From Aeromicrobium camelliae (GTDB lineage: Bacteria; Actinomycetota; Actinomycetes; Propionibacteriales; Nocardioidaceae), in assembly GCF_003850045.1 (NCBI RefSeq), contig NZ_RQJX01000007.1, forward strand, positions 62,001 through 126,000: a DNA stretch of 64,000 nucleotides. Reading direction: 5' to 3'. Positions 16,767 to 24,449 of the stretch are shown piece after piece. The notes under the pieces are model-generated. The model did not search any database. It was not told the DNA's origin and worked only from the letters and a program-made list of their open reading frames with translations. Every line of letters begins with the position of its first letter. Position 1 is the stretch's first letter. A program made the translations under genes and the position numbers.

Positions 16767-17921
16767 GTGGACGAGATCCGGTTCGCCCCTTCGCGGCGGT
16801 CGACCGTGGGCATCGAGTGGGAGCTCGCGCTCGTGGACAGCGATTCGGGCGACCTGCGCCAGGTCGCCCAGACCGTCCTCGACGCACTCGCCGGACCCCA
16901 GGGCCAGGAACACCCGCACATCAAGCAGGAACTGCTGCTGAACACCGTCGAGGTCGTCACCGGCGTGTGCGACACCGTGGGGGAGGCGGCGACCGATCTG
17001 GGCCAGAGCATCGAGTCGCTGCGCCCGATCCTCGATCCGCTGCGTGTGGAGCTCATGTGCGCGGGCACGCACCCGTTCGCGCGGTGGACTCAGCAGAAAG
17101 TCACTGACAAACAGCGATACGCCACCCTCATCGACCGCACCCAGTGGTGGGGCCGGCAGATGCTCATCTACGGCGTCCACATCCACGTCGGGATCGAGGA
17201 GCGCGACAAGGTCCTCCCGATCAGCCGCGCGCTCATGACCCACTACGGACACCTGCAGGCGCTCAGCGCCTCGTCGCCGTTCTGGGGCGGGCAGGACACC
17301 GGCTACGCGTCGAACCGTGCGCTGATGTTCCAGCAGCTGCCGACCGCAGGCCTGCCGTTCCAGTTCGACACGTGGCCCGAGCTCGAGCGCTATGTCGCCG
17401 ACATGCTCAAGACCGGCGTCATCGACGTCTTCGACGAGATCCGCTGGGACATCCGGCCGTCGCCCAAGTTCGGCACGATCGAGGTGCGGGTCTGCGACGG
17501 CATCCCGACGATGGCCGAGCTGGCGAGCATCGCCGCGCTGACCCAGTGCCTCGTCGAGTACTACTCGCGCGAACTCGACGCCGGCCGAGTCACTCCGGCG
17601 CTGCCGTCGTGGTTCACGCAGGAGAACAAGTGGCGGGCCGCGCGGTACGGCATGGACACGATCCTCATCCTCGATGCCGAGGGGGAGGAGGACCTCGTCG
17701 CCACAGATCTGTCCGAGCGCGTCCTGCCGATGCTCGAGCCGATCGCCGCGGACCTGGGCTGCCCCGGCGAGCTCGCGGGGGTGCGCGACATCATGGACAT
17801 CGGCGCGTCGTACCAGCGGCAGCGCGCCGTGGCCGCACGTCACGGCGGTGCCCTCGACGCCGTCGTCCGATCGCTCGTCGCCGAGATGCGTGCGGGCCGA
17901 CCTCTGGAAGGTGAGCTGTGA
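16767..17921 (+). CDS. Glutamate-cysteine ligase family (GCS2/YbdK-type) carboxylate-amine ligase
   Basis: A 384-residue ATP-dependent carboxylate-amine ligase of the GCS2 class, which joins glutamate to an amine such as cysteine. Motifs: [12 protein letters not shown] near the N-terminus (metal-binding Glu), [16 protein letters not shown], a [12 protein letters not shown] strand, [15 protein letters not shown] and [17 protein letters not shown] 16767 is preferred over the ATG at 16719: CAGGAT (16755-16760) ends 6 nt before it, as in many leaderless genes here, and the alignable family sequence begins just after it. The gene overlaps the DsbA-like gene by 4 nt. In a mycothiol organism a glutathione role is doubtful; ergothioneine (EgtA-like) or an unknown gamma-glutamyl product is possible. 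Confidence 0.85.
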   Translation: MDEIRFAPSRRSTVGIEWELALVDSDSGDLRQVAQTVLDALAGPQGQEHPHIKQELLLNTVEVVTGVCDTVGEAATDLGQSIESLRPILDPLRVELMCAGTHPFARWTQQKVTDKQRYATLIDRTQWWGRQMLIYGVHIHVGIEERDKVLPISRALMTHYGHLQALSASSPFWGGQDTGYASNRALMFQQLPTAGLPFQFDTWPELERYVADMLKTGVIDVFDEIRWDIRPSPKFGTIEVRVCDGIPTMAELASIAALTQCLVEYYSRELDAGRVTPALPSWFTQENKWRAARYGMDTILILDAEGEEDLVATDLSERVLPMLEPIAADLGCPGELAGVRDIMDIGASYQRQRAVAARHGGALDAVVRSLVAEMRAGRPLEGEL

Positions 17922-18523
17922 GCAAGGAATCCGTCGACTTCTGGTTCGATCCGCTGTGCCCGTGGGCCTGGATGACCTCGCGCTGGATGCTCGAGGTCGA
18001 GAAGGTCCGCGATGTCGAGACCCACTTCCACCTCATGAGCCTCTACGTGCTCAACGAGGACAAGGACATCCCCGACGACTACCGCGAGATGCTCTCGACC
18101 GCGATGGAGCCGGTCCGGGTGTGCCAGGCGGCGGCCGAGCACGCCGGTCCCAAGGTGTTGCGCGACCTCTACACCGCGCTCGGCACGCGGCGGCACAACG
18201 GCGGCCGCGACTTCGACCGGGAGCTGTTCGTCGAGGCGCTCGAGGAGGCCGGCCTTCCCACCGAGCTCGCCGACGCGGCCGACTCGACCGAGTACGACGA
18301 CGCGATCCGCGCCTCGCACGCCGAGGGCATCGGCCTGGTCGGCGAGGAGGTCGGCACTCCGGTCATCGCGATCGCGGGCACCGCGTTCTTCGGACCCGTG
18401 CTGAGCCCCGCTCCTCGCGGCGAGGAGGCCGGCAAGGTCTTCGACGGCGCCCGGCTCCTCGCGGGTTACGACGGCTTCTTCGAGCTCAAGCGCACCCGCA
18501 CCCGCGACCCCATCTTCGACTGA
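17918..18523 (+). CDS. DsbA-family protein, Rv2466c-like mycothiol-dependent nitroreductase group
   Basis: A 201-residue thioredoxin-fold protein with a DsbA-type helical insertion. The N-terminal [12 protein letters not shown] (Cys14), [33 protein letters not shown] and [12 protein letters not shown] near the end strongly match the Rv2466c family, mycothiol-dependent reductases of hydrophobic substrates. The active site reads C-P-W-A: the second cysteine (CPWC in Rv2466c, from memory) is alanine here, so a one-cysteine, mycothiol-mixed-disulfide mechanism is expected. The GTG start overlaps the ligase stop (GTGA), which suggests the two work together in thiol metabolism. Confidence 0.9.
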   Translation: MSKESVDFWFDPLCPWAWMTSRWMLEVEKVRDVETHFHLMSLYVLNEDKDIPDDYREMLSTAMEPVRVCQAAAEHAGPKVLRDLYTALGTRRHNGGRDFDRELFVEALEEAGLPTELADAADSTEYDDAIRASHAEGIGLVGEEVGTPVIAIAGTAFFGPVLSPAPRGEEAGKVFDGARLLAGYDGFFELKRTRTRDPIFD

Positions 18524-18556
18524 CCTCGCGCGCTCGCCCGCGGAGCGCCGGGCCGC

Positions 18557-18644
18557 GGATTACCAGGTTACGTAGGTTTCTTGTCACTCCTCCGGGTGAG
18601 TTCGCCTGGTGAAGTGCCGGAAAACCTACATAACCTGGTAATCC
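18557..18644 (+). repeat. 88-bp palindromic repeat, copy 1
   Basis: Exactly 88 bp. The outer arms GGATTACCAGGTTA... and ...TAACCTGGTAATCC match over 22 of 24 bp, and an inner CACTCCTCC/GGTGAAGTG pairing extends the hairpin almost to the centre. It lies 34 nt after the DsbA-like stop and 46 nt before rpiB. It matches the reverse complement of 44369-44456 at about 77 of 88 positions, versus about 71 in direct orientation. There is no open frame. Confidence 0.9.
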
Positions 18645-18690
18645 GTCACCGCCGGGGAGCGGCGCGGCCACCGCCTGGGATACTCGTGGC

Positions 18691-19149
18691 ATGCGCGTCC
18701 ACATCGGTGCCGATCACGCCGGCTACGAGCTCAAGACCCATCTCATCGCCTGGCTGACCGAGCAGGGTCACGAGCCGGTCGACCACGGAGCGTTCGAGTA
18801 CGACGCCGACGACGACTACCCGCCGTTCTGCGTCGCCGCGGCCGAGGCGACCGTCGCAGACCCCGGCTCGCTGGGCCTCGTGCTGGGCGGTTCGGGCAAC
18901 GGCGAGCAGATCGCCGCGAACAAGGTCAAGGGAGCCCGCGCGGCCCTCGCCTGGAGCGTCGAGACGGCCAAGCTCGCGCGCCAGCACAACAACGCCCAGA
19001 TCATCGGCATCGGCGCGCGCCAGCACACGGTCGAGGAGATCGAGGCCATCGTCGAGGCCTTCCTCACCACGCCGTGGAGCGACGCGGAACGCCACCAGCG
19101 CCGCATCGACCTCCTCGCGCAGTACGAGGAGACCGGATCGTTTGCCTGA
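18691..19149 (+). CDS. rpiB: Ribose-5-phosphate isomerase B
   Basis: A 152-residue RpiB that interconverts ribose-5-phosphate and ribulose-5-phosphate in the pentose phosphate pathway. Typical features are MRVHIGADHAGYELK at the N-terminus, the DYPPFC segment and LVLGGSGNGEQIAANKVKG. That motif has Ser where enterobacterial enzymes have the catalytic Cys, as in actinobacterial RpiB (Glu-based mechanism). RQHNNAQIIGIGARQHT follows. The ATG at 18691 follows GATACT by 6 nt with no Shine-Dalgarno sequence, so it is likely leaderless. It overlaps the glycosylase gene by 8 nt, as in the equivalent mycobacterial pair. Confidence 0.95.
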   Translation: MRVHIGADHAGYELKTHLIAWLTEQGHEPVDHGAFEYDADDDYPPFCVAAAEATVADPGSLGLVLGGSGNGEQIAANKVKGARAALAWSVETAKLARQHNNAQIIGIGARQHTVEEIEAIVEAFLTTPWSDAERHQRRIDLLAQYEETGSFA

Positions 19150-19963
19150 GGGGCACACCCTCCACCGGCTCGCGCGGGATCTGACCGCCGACTTCGGTGG
19201 CCATCGGGTCGCGTCGTCGAGTCCGCAGGGGCGGTTCGAGGTCGCAGCGTCGCTCGACGGTGCCGTGCTGAGCGAGGGCACCGCGTGGGGCAAGCATCTG
19301 TTCGTCCGATTCGACGGCCGGCCCGAGCAGGTGCACGTCCACCTCGGCCTGTACGGCGCGTTCACGTTCCTCGACGCGGACGATCCGCCGGTCACCGGTC
19401 AGGTGCGGTGGCGCCTGGCGCGGCCCGGCCTCACCGCCGACCTGCGCGGTCCGACGGCCTGCGAACTGCTGACGCCCGACGAGGTGGACCGGATCCTGGA
19501 CCGCCTCGGCCCCGATCCGATCCGGCCGGACGCCGATCCCGAGCGCTTCGTCACGCGCGTGCTGCGCTCGCGCGCGCCGATCGCGACGTTGCTGATGGAT
19601 CAGGCGGTCATCGCCGGCGTGGGCAACGTCTATCGGGCCGAGGTGCTCTTCCGGCTCGGCCTCGACCCCTTCGTCCCCGGGCGTGACCTGACCGCGAAGC
19701 GGGTCCGGGCGATCTGGGACGACCTCGTCGAACTCATGGCGGCGGGGGTCGTCTCGGGCCGCATCGACACCGTCCGGCCTGAGCACGAACCTGAGGCGAT
19801 GGGCCGGCCGCCGCGCGAGGACGACCACGGCGGCGAGGTCTACGTCTACCGTCGTTCGGGTATGCCGTGCTGGGTCTGCGGGACCTTCGTGCGCACCCAG
19901 CCGATCGCGGCGCGCAACCTCTTCTGGTGCCCGCGGTGTCAGCGCAAGCCGCGCCGCCGCTGA
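19142..19963 (+). CDS. nei: DNA glycosylase/AP lyase, Fpg/Nei family (Nei-like)
   Basis: A 273-residue base-excision repair enzyme. The N-terminus MPEGHTLHRLA contains the catalytic Pro2 and Glu3 of the family, and the GHTLHRLA variant points to the Nei2-like group. MDQAVIAGVGNVYRAEVLF is the helix-two-turn-helix, and CWVCGTFVRTQPIAARNLFWCPRC (near the C-terminus) is the zincless-to-zinc-finger region with four Cys. The start must be the TTG at 19142, because Pro2 is catalytic and no other start puts it there. The gene therefore overlaps rpiB by 8 nt, so translation depends on coupling. Confidence 0.92.
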   Translation: MPEGHTLHRLARDLTADFGGHRVASSSPQGRFEVAASLDGAVLSEGTAWGKHLFVRFDGRPEQVHVHLGLYGAFTFLDADDPPVTGQVRWRLARPGLTADLRGPTACELLTPDEVDRILDRLGPDPIRPDADPERFVTRVLRSRAPIATLLMDQAVIAGVGNVYRAEVLFRLGLDPFVPGRDLTAKRVRAIWDDLVELMAAGVVSGRIDTVRPEHEPEAMGRPPREDDHGGEVYVYRRSGMPCWVCGTFVRTQPIAARNLFWCPRCQRKPRRR

Positions 19964-20024
19964 GCAGCCGACATCACGTTCGTCGCGCCGTCGGTCACGT
20001 GCCGCCGCCCGATAGTGTTCATAC

Positions 20025-21137
20025 ATGCGCCCGTCGTCCATCTCGCCTCGCCGCTCGGCGTTGCGATATGCCGACGACGTCGTCGATCGCTGGCGCCACG
20101 GGAGCCCGGAGGGGCAGACCATCGTGCTGTCGGTCCTCATCGCGGCGACCGTCCTCATGTTCTTCGGCTCGATCGCCTGGTACGGCGTGTTCCCGGCCGT
20201 CTCGTTCCTGCTGCCGCTGGTCGTGGGCGGGCTCATGTTGCGCTGGAAGCCGCTCGCCGGGCTGACGGCGGTCGCGCTGATCGCAGCGGTCGGCGCCGTC
20301 GCGATCGAGGCGACGCGGACCGGTCTCCCGGCAGGCCGGATCGGAACCATCGTCGTCATCGTGGTCGTCGCGCTGTTGCAGCTGTACATGGCGCGACTCA
20401 ACCGTTCTGAACTGCCCGGTCCGGTGGGGCAGGCGATGTTCGTCGACCTGCGGGACCGGCTGCAAGCGCAGGGCAACATCCCGGCTCTCCCGGAGGGGTG
20501 GCGCATCGAGTCGCTCATCCGCTCCGCCGAGGGAACCAGTTATGCCGGCGACTTCATGGTCGCGCACCTCTCGCAAGACGACACCCACCTCGAGATCGTC
20601 CTCGTCGACGTGTGCGGCAAGGGCGTCGCTGCGGGCACTCAGGCGCTGCAGTTCTCCGGCGCACTGGGCGGGTTGATCGGCTCGCTGCCGCCGCTCGGGT
20701 TCTTCTCGGCGGCGAACGACTACCTGCTGCGCCAGCACTGGGTCGAGGGGTTCGCGACGGCCGTGCACGTGGCCATCGACTTCGCGAGCGGCCGCTACAC
20801 GATCCTCAACGCCGGCCACCCGCCCGTGTTGCGCTGGTGCTCGCGCAACGACAGCTGGTACATCGACGGTGCGTCGGGCACCGCCCTCGGGGTGACCGAC
20901 CGCCCGCACTTCCAGCCGAGCGAGGGCGTCCTCGAGCCCGGTGAGGCGCTGCTGCTCTACACCGACGGCGTCGTGGAGTCGCGGGGGCATGACCTGGCCG
21001 ACGGCATCCACGCGTTGCAGGACAACGCCGCCGACGCGATCCGGCTCGGCTTCGCCGGTGCGCCCGGCCGCATCCTCGAACGGGTCCCGGACCGCGGCGA
21101 CGACCGCGCCGTGCTGCTCATCGAGCGCGAAGCCTGA
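20025..21137 (+). CDS. Membrane-anchored SpoIIE-type (PP2C) serine phosphatase
   Basis: A 370-residue protein with an N-terminal membrane domain of about four helices (residues about 30-130; e.g. IVLSVLIAATVLMFFGSIAWY and IGTIVVIVVVALLQLYMARL) and a cytosolic SpoIIE/PP2C domain (about 160-370). Metal-binding motifs are YAGDFMVAH, VLVDVCGKGVAAG, LNAGHPPVLRW and LLLYTDGVVESRG. Such phosphatases act on anti-sigma-factor antagonists in partner-switching or on other phosphoserine targets; no partner is visible nearby. No sensory PAS/GAF domain is present, so input may come through the membrane. ATG 20025 is 6 nt after TAGTGT with no Shine-Dalgarno sequence. Confidence 0.9.
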   Translation: MRPSSISPRRSALRYADDVVDRWRHGSPEGQTIVLSVLIAATVLMFFGSIAWYGVFPAVSFLLPLVVGGLMLRWKPLAGLTAVALIAAVGAVAIEATRTGLPAGRIGTIVVIVVVALLQLYMARLNRSELPGPVGQAMFVDLRDRLQAQGNIPALPEGWRIESLIRSAEGTSYAGDFMVAHLSQDDTHLEIVLVDVCGKGVAAGTQALQFSGALGGLIGSLPPLGFFSAANDYLLRQHWVEGFATAVHVAIDFASGRYTILNAGHPPVLRWCSRNDSWYIDGASGTALGVTDRPHFQPSEGVLEPGEALLLYTDGVVESRGHDLADGIHALQDNAADAIRLGFAGAPGRILERVPDRGDDRAVLLIEREA

Positions 21138-21174
21138 CCCGCCGCCGTTACTCCTCGCCTCGGGTGCCCCTCCC

Positions 21175-21254
21175 CGCGAGTGGCGCAATATGGGGACTTT
21201 TCCGCCGCGACTTCACCGATTCTGCGCCACTCGCTCACCACTTTGCGCCACTCG
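21175..21254 (+). repeat. 80-bp three-arm repeat, copy 2
   Basis: Exactly 80 bp. One forward arm, CGAGTGGCGCA (positions 3-13), and two identical inverse arms, TGCGCCACTCG (49-59 and 70-80), whose starts are 21 bp apart. It aligns with the reverse complement of 63201-63280 at about 64 of 80 positions (hand count). It starts 37 nt after the phosphatase stop, upstream of the small membrane protein's promoter. Confidence 0.88.
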
Positions 21255-21323
21255 CGGAGGGCGGGATCGACGGCGAGTGCGGCCGCCCCGCGTATCGCGG
21301 CCGGCGCACTTAGGCTCGGTGGC

Positions 21324-21491
21324 ATGAACCTCAACATGTTGAGCGGGATGTTCATCGGGATGGCGATCGGCATCAGCCTGTCGCTGGCGCTCGATCAGTG
21401 GGCGTTCATCGGCTTCGGCGTCGCGCTCGGCGTTGCCTTCGGCATGGCGTTCAGCGAGCAGGACGACGAAGAGAGCGACGAGCGCGAATGA
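21324..21491 (+). CDS. 55-residue membrane protein with glycine-zipper helices
   Basis: A tiny protein of unknown function: MNLNMLSGMFIGMAIGISLS, a second hydrophobic stretch (WAFIGFGVALGVAFGMAF), then an acidic tail rich in Asp/Glu. Gly/Ala at every third or fourth position suggests tightly packed transmembrane helices. The ATG at 21324 is chosen because TAGGCT (21311-21316) ends 7 nt before it and the hydrophobic segment begins there; the longer in-frame extension would run through the 80-bp repeat. A strong hairpin terminator follows 3 nt after the stop, so it forms a complete stand-alone transcription unit. Confidence 0.7.
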   Translation: MNLNMLSGMFIGMAIGISLSLALDQWAFIGFGVALGVAFGMAFSEQDDEESDERE

Positions 21492-21494
21492 GAA

Positions 21495-21524
21495 GACCCC
21501 CGCCGGCGGGGCCGGGCGGGGGTC
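21495..21524. terminator. Hairpin terminator between small membrane gene and tRNA-Gly
   Basis: A perfect 10-bp stem, GACCCCCGCC / GGCGGGGGTC, with a 10-nt loop, between the 55-residue gene (plus) and the 3' end of the tRNA-Gly gene (minus). It can stop transcription from both sides. Confidence 0.85.
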
Positions 21525-21530
21525 GAAGCG

Positions 21531-21604
21531 AGCGGACGACGGGACTCGAACCCGCAACATTCTGCTTGGAAGGCAGAGACTCTAGCCAATTGAGCTACGT
21601 CCGC
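21531..21604 (-). tRNA. tRNA-Gly(TCC)
   Basis: 74 nt on the minus strand. Acceptor GCGGACG/CGTCCGC, D-stem GCTC/GAGT, anticodon stem TCTGC/GCAGA with loop CTTCCAA (anticodon TCC), T-arm GCGGG-TTCGAGT-CCCGT, discriminator T. No CCA is encoded. It reads glycine GGA/GGG. A Gly/Pro tRNA pair close to tig matches the mycobacterial arrangement. Confidence 0.97.
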
Positions 21605-21662
21605 GACGCTGCCGTCGGCAGCGGCTCTATCGTGCCATACGGTGCCGCGCGGCGTGCAAGCA

Positions 21663-22202
21663 CTACCCCGTGCGGATGACGAGATCGGCGGCGCCGGCGG
21701 TCATCTCGCGCGCGAAGTGCGCACGTTCCTGCGCGGCCCAGACGTCCCACCACGGCGCGAACGTCTCGCCGTCGCGAGCGAGCGCGCGCTCCTTGCGGAC
21801 GGGTTCTGGCGCCTCCAGCCACACGAGCAGGCTGAGAAAAGGTCGCAGTGCCATCGCACCGGCCCCGACACCCTCGACGATCAGCGTCGGCACCGGCGGC
21901 ACGAGGATCTCGTCGCCGGGCCGGTCCCGCTCCCAGTCCCACCGCCGCGCGCGTCCGAACTCGTCCACGGCGAGGGCCGCGAGGACGTCGCGCACGATCG
22001 GAACCGTCGCCTCCAGACCGTGCCAGCCCGGGTACACGTCCTCGAGGCTGAACACCGCCGCCGAGACGCGTTCGGCCAACTGCTCGGCGAACGACGACTT
22101 GCCCGCCCCGCTCCGTCCGTCGACCGCGACCACCCGCACGCGGCCGCATGCGGGCTCGCGCTCGGCGAGGGCGTCGGCGACGACATCGAATGCGGAACTC
22201 AC
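21663..22202 (-). CDS. Uridine-kinase-like P-loop ATPase
   Basis: A 179-residue P-loop protein. The Walker A is VDGRSGAGKSSFA (about residues 28-40), with a kinase-like EDVYPGW after it (acidic residue plus substrate-binding segment) and a lid-like REXALARDGE region (actual sequence KERALARDGETF). The order resembles uridine kinase/PRK-type small-molecule kinases, but it is shorter and its substrate is unknown. The GTG start (22202) is 6 nt after CACGAT on the minus strand. It is convergent with nothing and ends 59 nt from tRNA-Gly; the tRNA could be co-transcribed downstream of it. Confidence 0.75.
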   Translation of the reverse strand: MSSAFDVVADALAEREPACGRVRVVAVDGRSGAGKSSFAEQLAERVSAAVFSLEDVYPGWHGLEATVPIVRDVLAALAVDEFGRARRWDWERDRPGDEILVPPVPTLIVEGVGAGAMALRPFLSLLVWLEAPEPVRKERALARDGETFAPWWDVWAAQERAHFAREMTAGAADLVIRTG

Positions 22203-22273
22203 GCTCCGATCGTGCCAGGCGGCTCGAAGTCCGGCACGGACGCTAGGATCATCGGGTCGGAGTCACCCGGCAC

Positions 22274-22347
22274 CGGGATGTAGCGCAGCTTGGTAGCGCA
22301 TCCGCTTTGGGAGCGGAGGGTCGCAGGTTCAAATCCTGTCATCCCGA
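22274..22347 (+). tRNA. tRNA-Pro(TGG)
   Basis: 74 nt on the plus strand. Acceptor CGGGATG/CATCCCG, D-stem GCGC/GCGC, anticodon stem TCCGC/GCGGA with loop TTTGGGA (anticodon TGG), T-arm GCAGG-TTCAAAT-CCTGT, discriminator A. No CCA is encoded. It reads proline CCA/CCG. Confidence 0.97.
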
Positions 22348-22394
22348 CCGACGGTCCGCGCGCGCATCGGCGCGGGGCTTGGCACGATGGAGCG

Positions 22395-22910
22395 GTGCCG
22401 ACGCGACTGCTCCTCCTCGCCGACACCCATGTCCCCGCGCGAGCCAAGCGCATTCCCGCAGACGTGTGGCGCGCCGTCGACGCCGCGGACGTGGTGGTGC
22501 ACGCGGGGGACTGGGTCGATGTCGCCACCCTCGACGCGCTGGAACAGCGGGCCGCCCGCCTGATCGGTGTCTACGGCAACAACGACGGGCCGGAGCTTCG
22601 GGCCCGGCTTCCCGAGGTCGCCGTCGAGCAGATCGAGGGCCTGCGCTGCGGAGTGGTGCACGAGACGGGTGCGGCCCAAGGTCGTGAGCGGCGCATGGAT
22701 GAGGCGTACGCCGGTGATCGGTTGGACCTGCTCGTCTTCGGTCACAGCCACATCCCCTGGGACACCGTCACGCCCGGCGGAATGCGGCTGCTCAATCCCG
22801 GCTCGCCGACCGACCGCCGCCGCCAGCCCGTCTGCACGATGATGACGGCCGTCCTCGACGGCTCCGAGCTGCGGGACGTCACCCTCGTCCCCGTCGACCG
22901 CAGCAGCTGA
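22395..22910 (+). CDS. YfcE/MJ0936-type metallophosphoesterase
   Basis: A 171-residue calcineurin-like phosphodiesterase. Metal-binding motifs run in order: LLADTHVP (D-x-H), VVHAGDW (GD), YGNNDGPELR (GNxD), VVHE, and FGHSHIPWD (GHxH). The short length and lack of other domains match the YfcE class of broad phosphodiesterases. GTG 22395 is chosen over longer in-frame starts because these would run through the tRNA-Pro gene; CACGAT (22383-22388) lies 6 nt before it, so it is leaderless. The substrate cannot be inferred. Confidence 0.88.
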   Translation: MPTRLLLLADTHVPARAKRIPADVWRAVDAADVVVHAGDWVDVATLDALEQRAARLIGVYGNNDGPELRARLPEVAVEQIEGLRCGVVHETGAAQGRERRMDEAYAGDRLDLLVFGHSHIPWDTVTPGGMRLLNPGSPTDRRRQPVCTMMTAVLDGSELRDVTLVPVDRSS

Positions 22911-23042
22911 CTACGCCGGCTGGAAACGGCCGCGCAGGCCCTGGAACGGCCATCCGTCCCGCCCCGTACACTGAAGTGTGGCCCGGGCGAGCCGCGACTC
23001 GTCGTGCCCCAGTGCTTTCCGACCAACCCAGGAGTCAACAAC

Positions 23043-24407
23043 GTGAAGAGCAGCACCGAAACGCTGAGCCCCACCCGGGTCAAGCTCACCATCGAGGTGC
23101 CGTTCGAGGAGTTCAAGCCCGACCTCGACAAGGCGTACAAGTCCATCGGCTCGCAGATCACGGTTCCTGGGTTCCGCAAGGGCAAGGTGCCGGCGGCGAT
23201 CGTCGACCAGCGCATCGGCCGTGCCGCCGTGCTCGACGAGGCGCTCAACGCTGCGCTCCCGGGCTGGTACAACGCCGCTCTGCAGCAGGAGAGCCTCCAG
23301 CCGCTCGGCCAGCCCGACATCGACCTCACCAAGTTCAACGACGGTGACGACATCGAGATCACCGCCGAGCTGGACGTCCGCCCCACGATCGAACTGCCCG
23401 AGCTGTCGGGCATCGAGGTGGAGGTCGAGGACGCCGAGGTCACCGACGCCGACATCGACGAGCAGCTCGAGGCGCTGCGCGAGCGCTTCGCCACCTTCAC
23501 GGACGTCGACCGCGCCGCCGCCGAGGGCGACTCGGTCACGATCGACCTGTCCGCCGCGCAGAAGGACGGCACGCCGATCGAGGAGGCGCAGGCCTCCGGT
23601 CTCCCGTACGTCGTCGGCAAGGCCACGATGATCGAGGGCCTCGACGAGGCGCTCATCGGCCTCGCCAAGGGTGAGAGCAAGACCTTCGAGACCAAGCTCG
23701 TCGGCGGCGACCTCGCCGGCCAGGACGTCGACGTCACCGTGACCCTCACCGAGGTCAAGGAGCAGCACCTGCCCGAGGTCGACGAGGAGTTCGTCCAGAT
23801 GGCCTCGGAGTTCGACACCGTCGAGGAGCTCCGCGAGGACCTGCGTGAGCGGCTGACCCGCGGTAAGCGCATGGAGCAGGCCGCCGAGGCCCGCGACCTC
23901 GTGCTCGAGCAGATCCTCGACAAGGCCGAGGTCCCGCTGCCCGAGACCCTCGTGGAGACCGAGCTCAACGCCCGCCGCGACCAGGTCCAGCAGCAGCTGC
24001 AGTTCGCCGGCCTGACCTTCGAGGGCTACCTCGAGGACCAGGGTCAGACCGCCGACGAGTTCGAAGCCGAGCTCGAGCGCGGCGTGCGCGACTCGATCGC
24101 CGCTCAGTTCGTGCTCGACCAGGTCGTCGAGAACAACGAGTTCGGCATCGACGACCAGGAACTCAGCGAGCACATCATGCGCCGCGCCCAGGAGTCGGGC
24201 CAGGACCCGAACCAGTTCATCCAGCACATCATGGAGCACAACCACGTGCCCGAGATGGTCGGTGAGGTCATGCGCGGCAAGGCGCTCGCCTCGCTCGTCG
24301 AGGGCGCGACGGTCAAGGACAAGTCCGGCAATGTGCTCGATCTGGCCAGCCTGCGCGCCGACGGCTCCGTCGCCGACGCGGACGCCGAGGAGGAGGCCGG
24401 CAACTGA
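23043..24407 (+). CDS. tig: Trigger factor
   Basis: A 454-residue ribosome-associated chaperone and peptidyl-prolyl isomerase. Ribosome-binding N-domain with the signature GFRKGKVPAAIV (about residues 41-52), FKBP-like domain around DSVTIDL...VVGKATMIEGLDEAL (about 160-205), then a long helical C-domain. The GTG start is supported by AGGAG (23030-23034) 8 nt upstream. A -10-like TACACT (about 22967) implies a leader of roughly 65 nt, unlike the leaderless genes around it. In most actinobacteria clpP1-clpP2 follow immediately; here about 16 kb intervene. Confidence 0.97.
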   Translation: MKSSTETLSPTRVKLTIEVPFEEFKPDLDKAYKSIGSQITVPGFRKGKVPAAIVDQRIGRAAVLDEALNAALPGWYNAALQQESLQPLGQPDIDLTKFNDGDDIEITAELDVRPTIELPELSGIEVEVEDAEVTDADIDEQLEALRERFATFTDVDRAAAEGDSVTIDLSAAQKDGTPIEEAQASGLPYVVGKATMIEGLDEALIGLAKGESKTFETKLVGGDLAGQDVDVTVTLTEVKEQHLPEVDEEFVQMASEFDTVEELREDLRERLTRGKRMEQAAEARDLVLEQILDKAEVPLPETLVETELNARRDQVQQQLQFAGLTFEGYLEDQGQTADEFEAELERGVRDSIAAQFVLDQVVENNEFGIDDQELSEHIMRRAQESGQDPNQFIQHIMEHNHVPEMVGEVMRGKALASLVEGATVKDKSGNVLDLASLRADGSVADADAEEEAGN

Positions 24408-24449
24408 CGTTGCCGCGCTGCCGTCGCCTCGGCACGGCACCATGAAGGT

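Noticed and set aside
14164-16941. A 925-codon open frame antisense to pepN, and similar long antisense frames (41030-44338 over clpX and neighbours, 22911-24611 over tig, 61167-62945 over the radical-SAM gene)
   Set aside because: They are mirror images of real genes: in high-GC coding DNA the antisense frames lack stop codons. The products are low-complexity and match no family.
24408-24449. Small hairpin (TGCCG...CGGCA) after tig as a terminator
   Set aside because: The stem is short and interrupted and the next gene starts within 42 nt; not reported as a feature.
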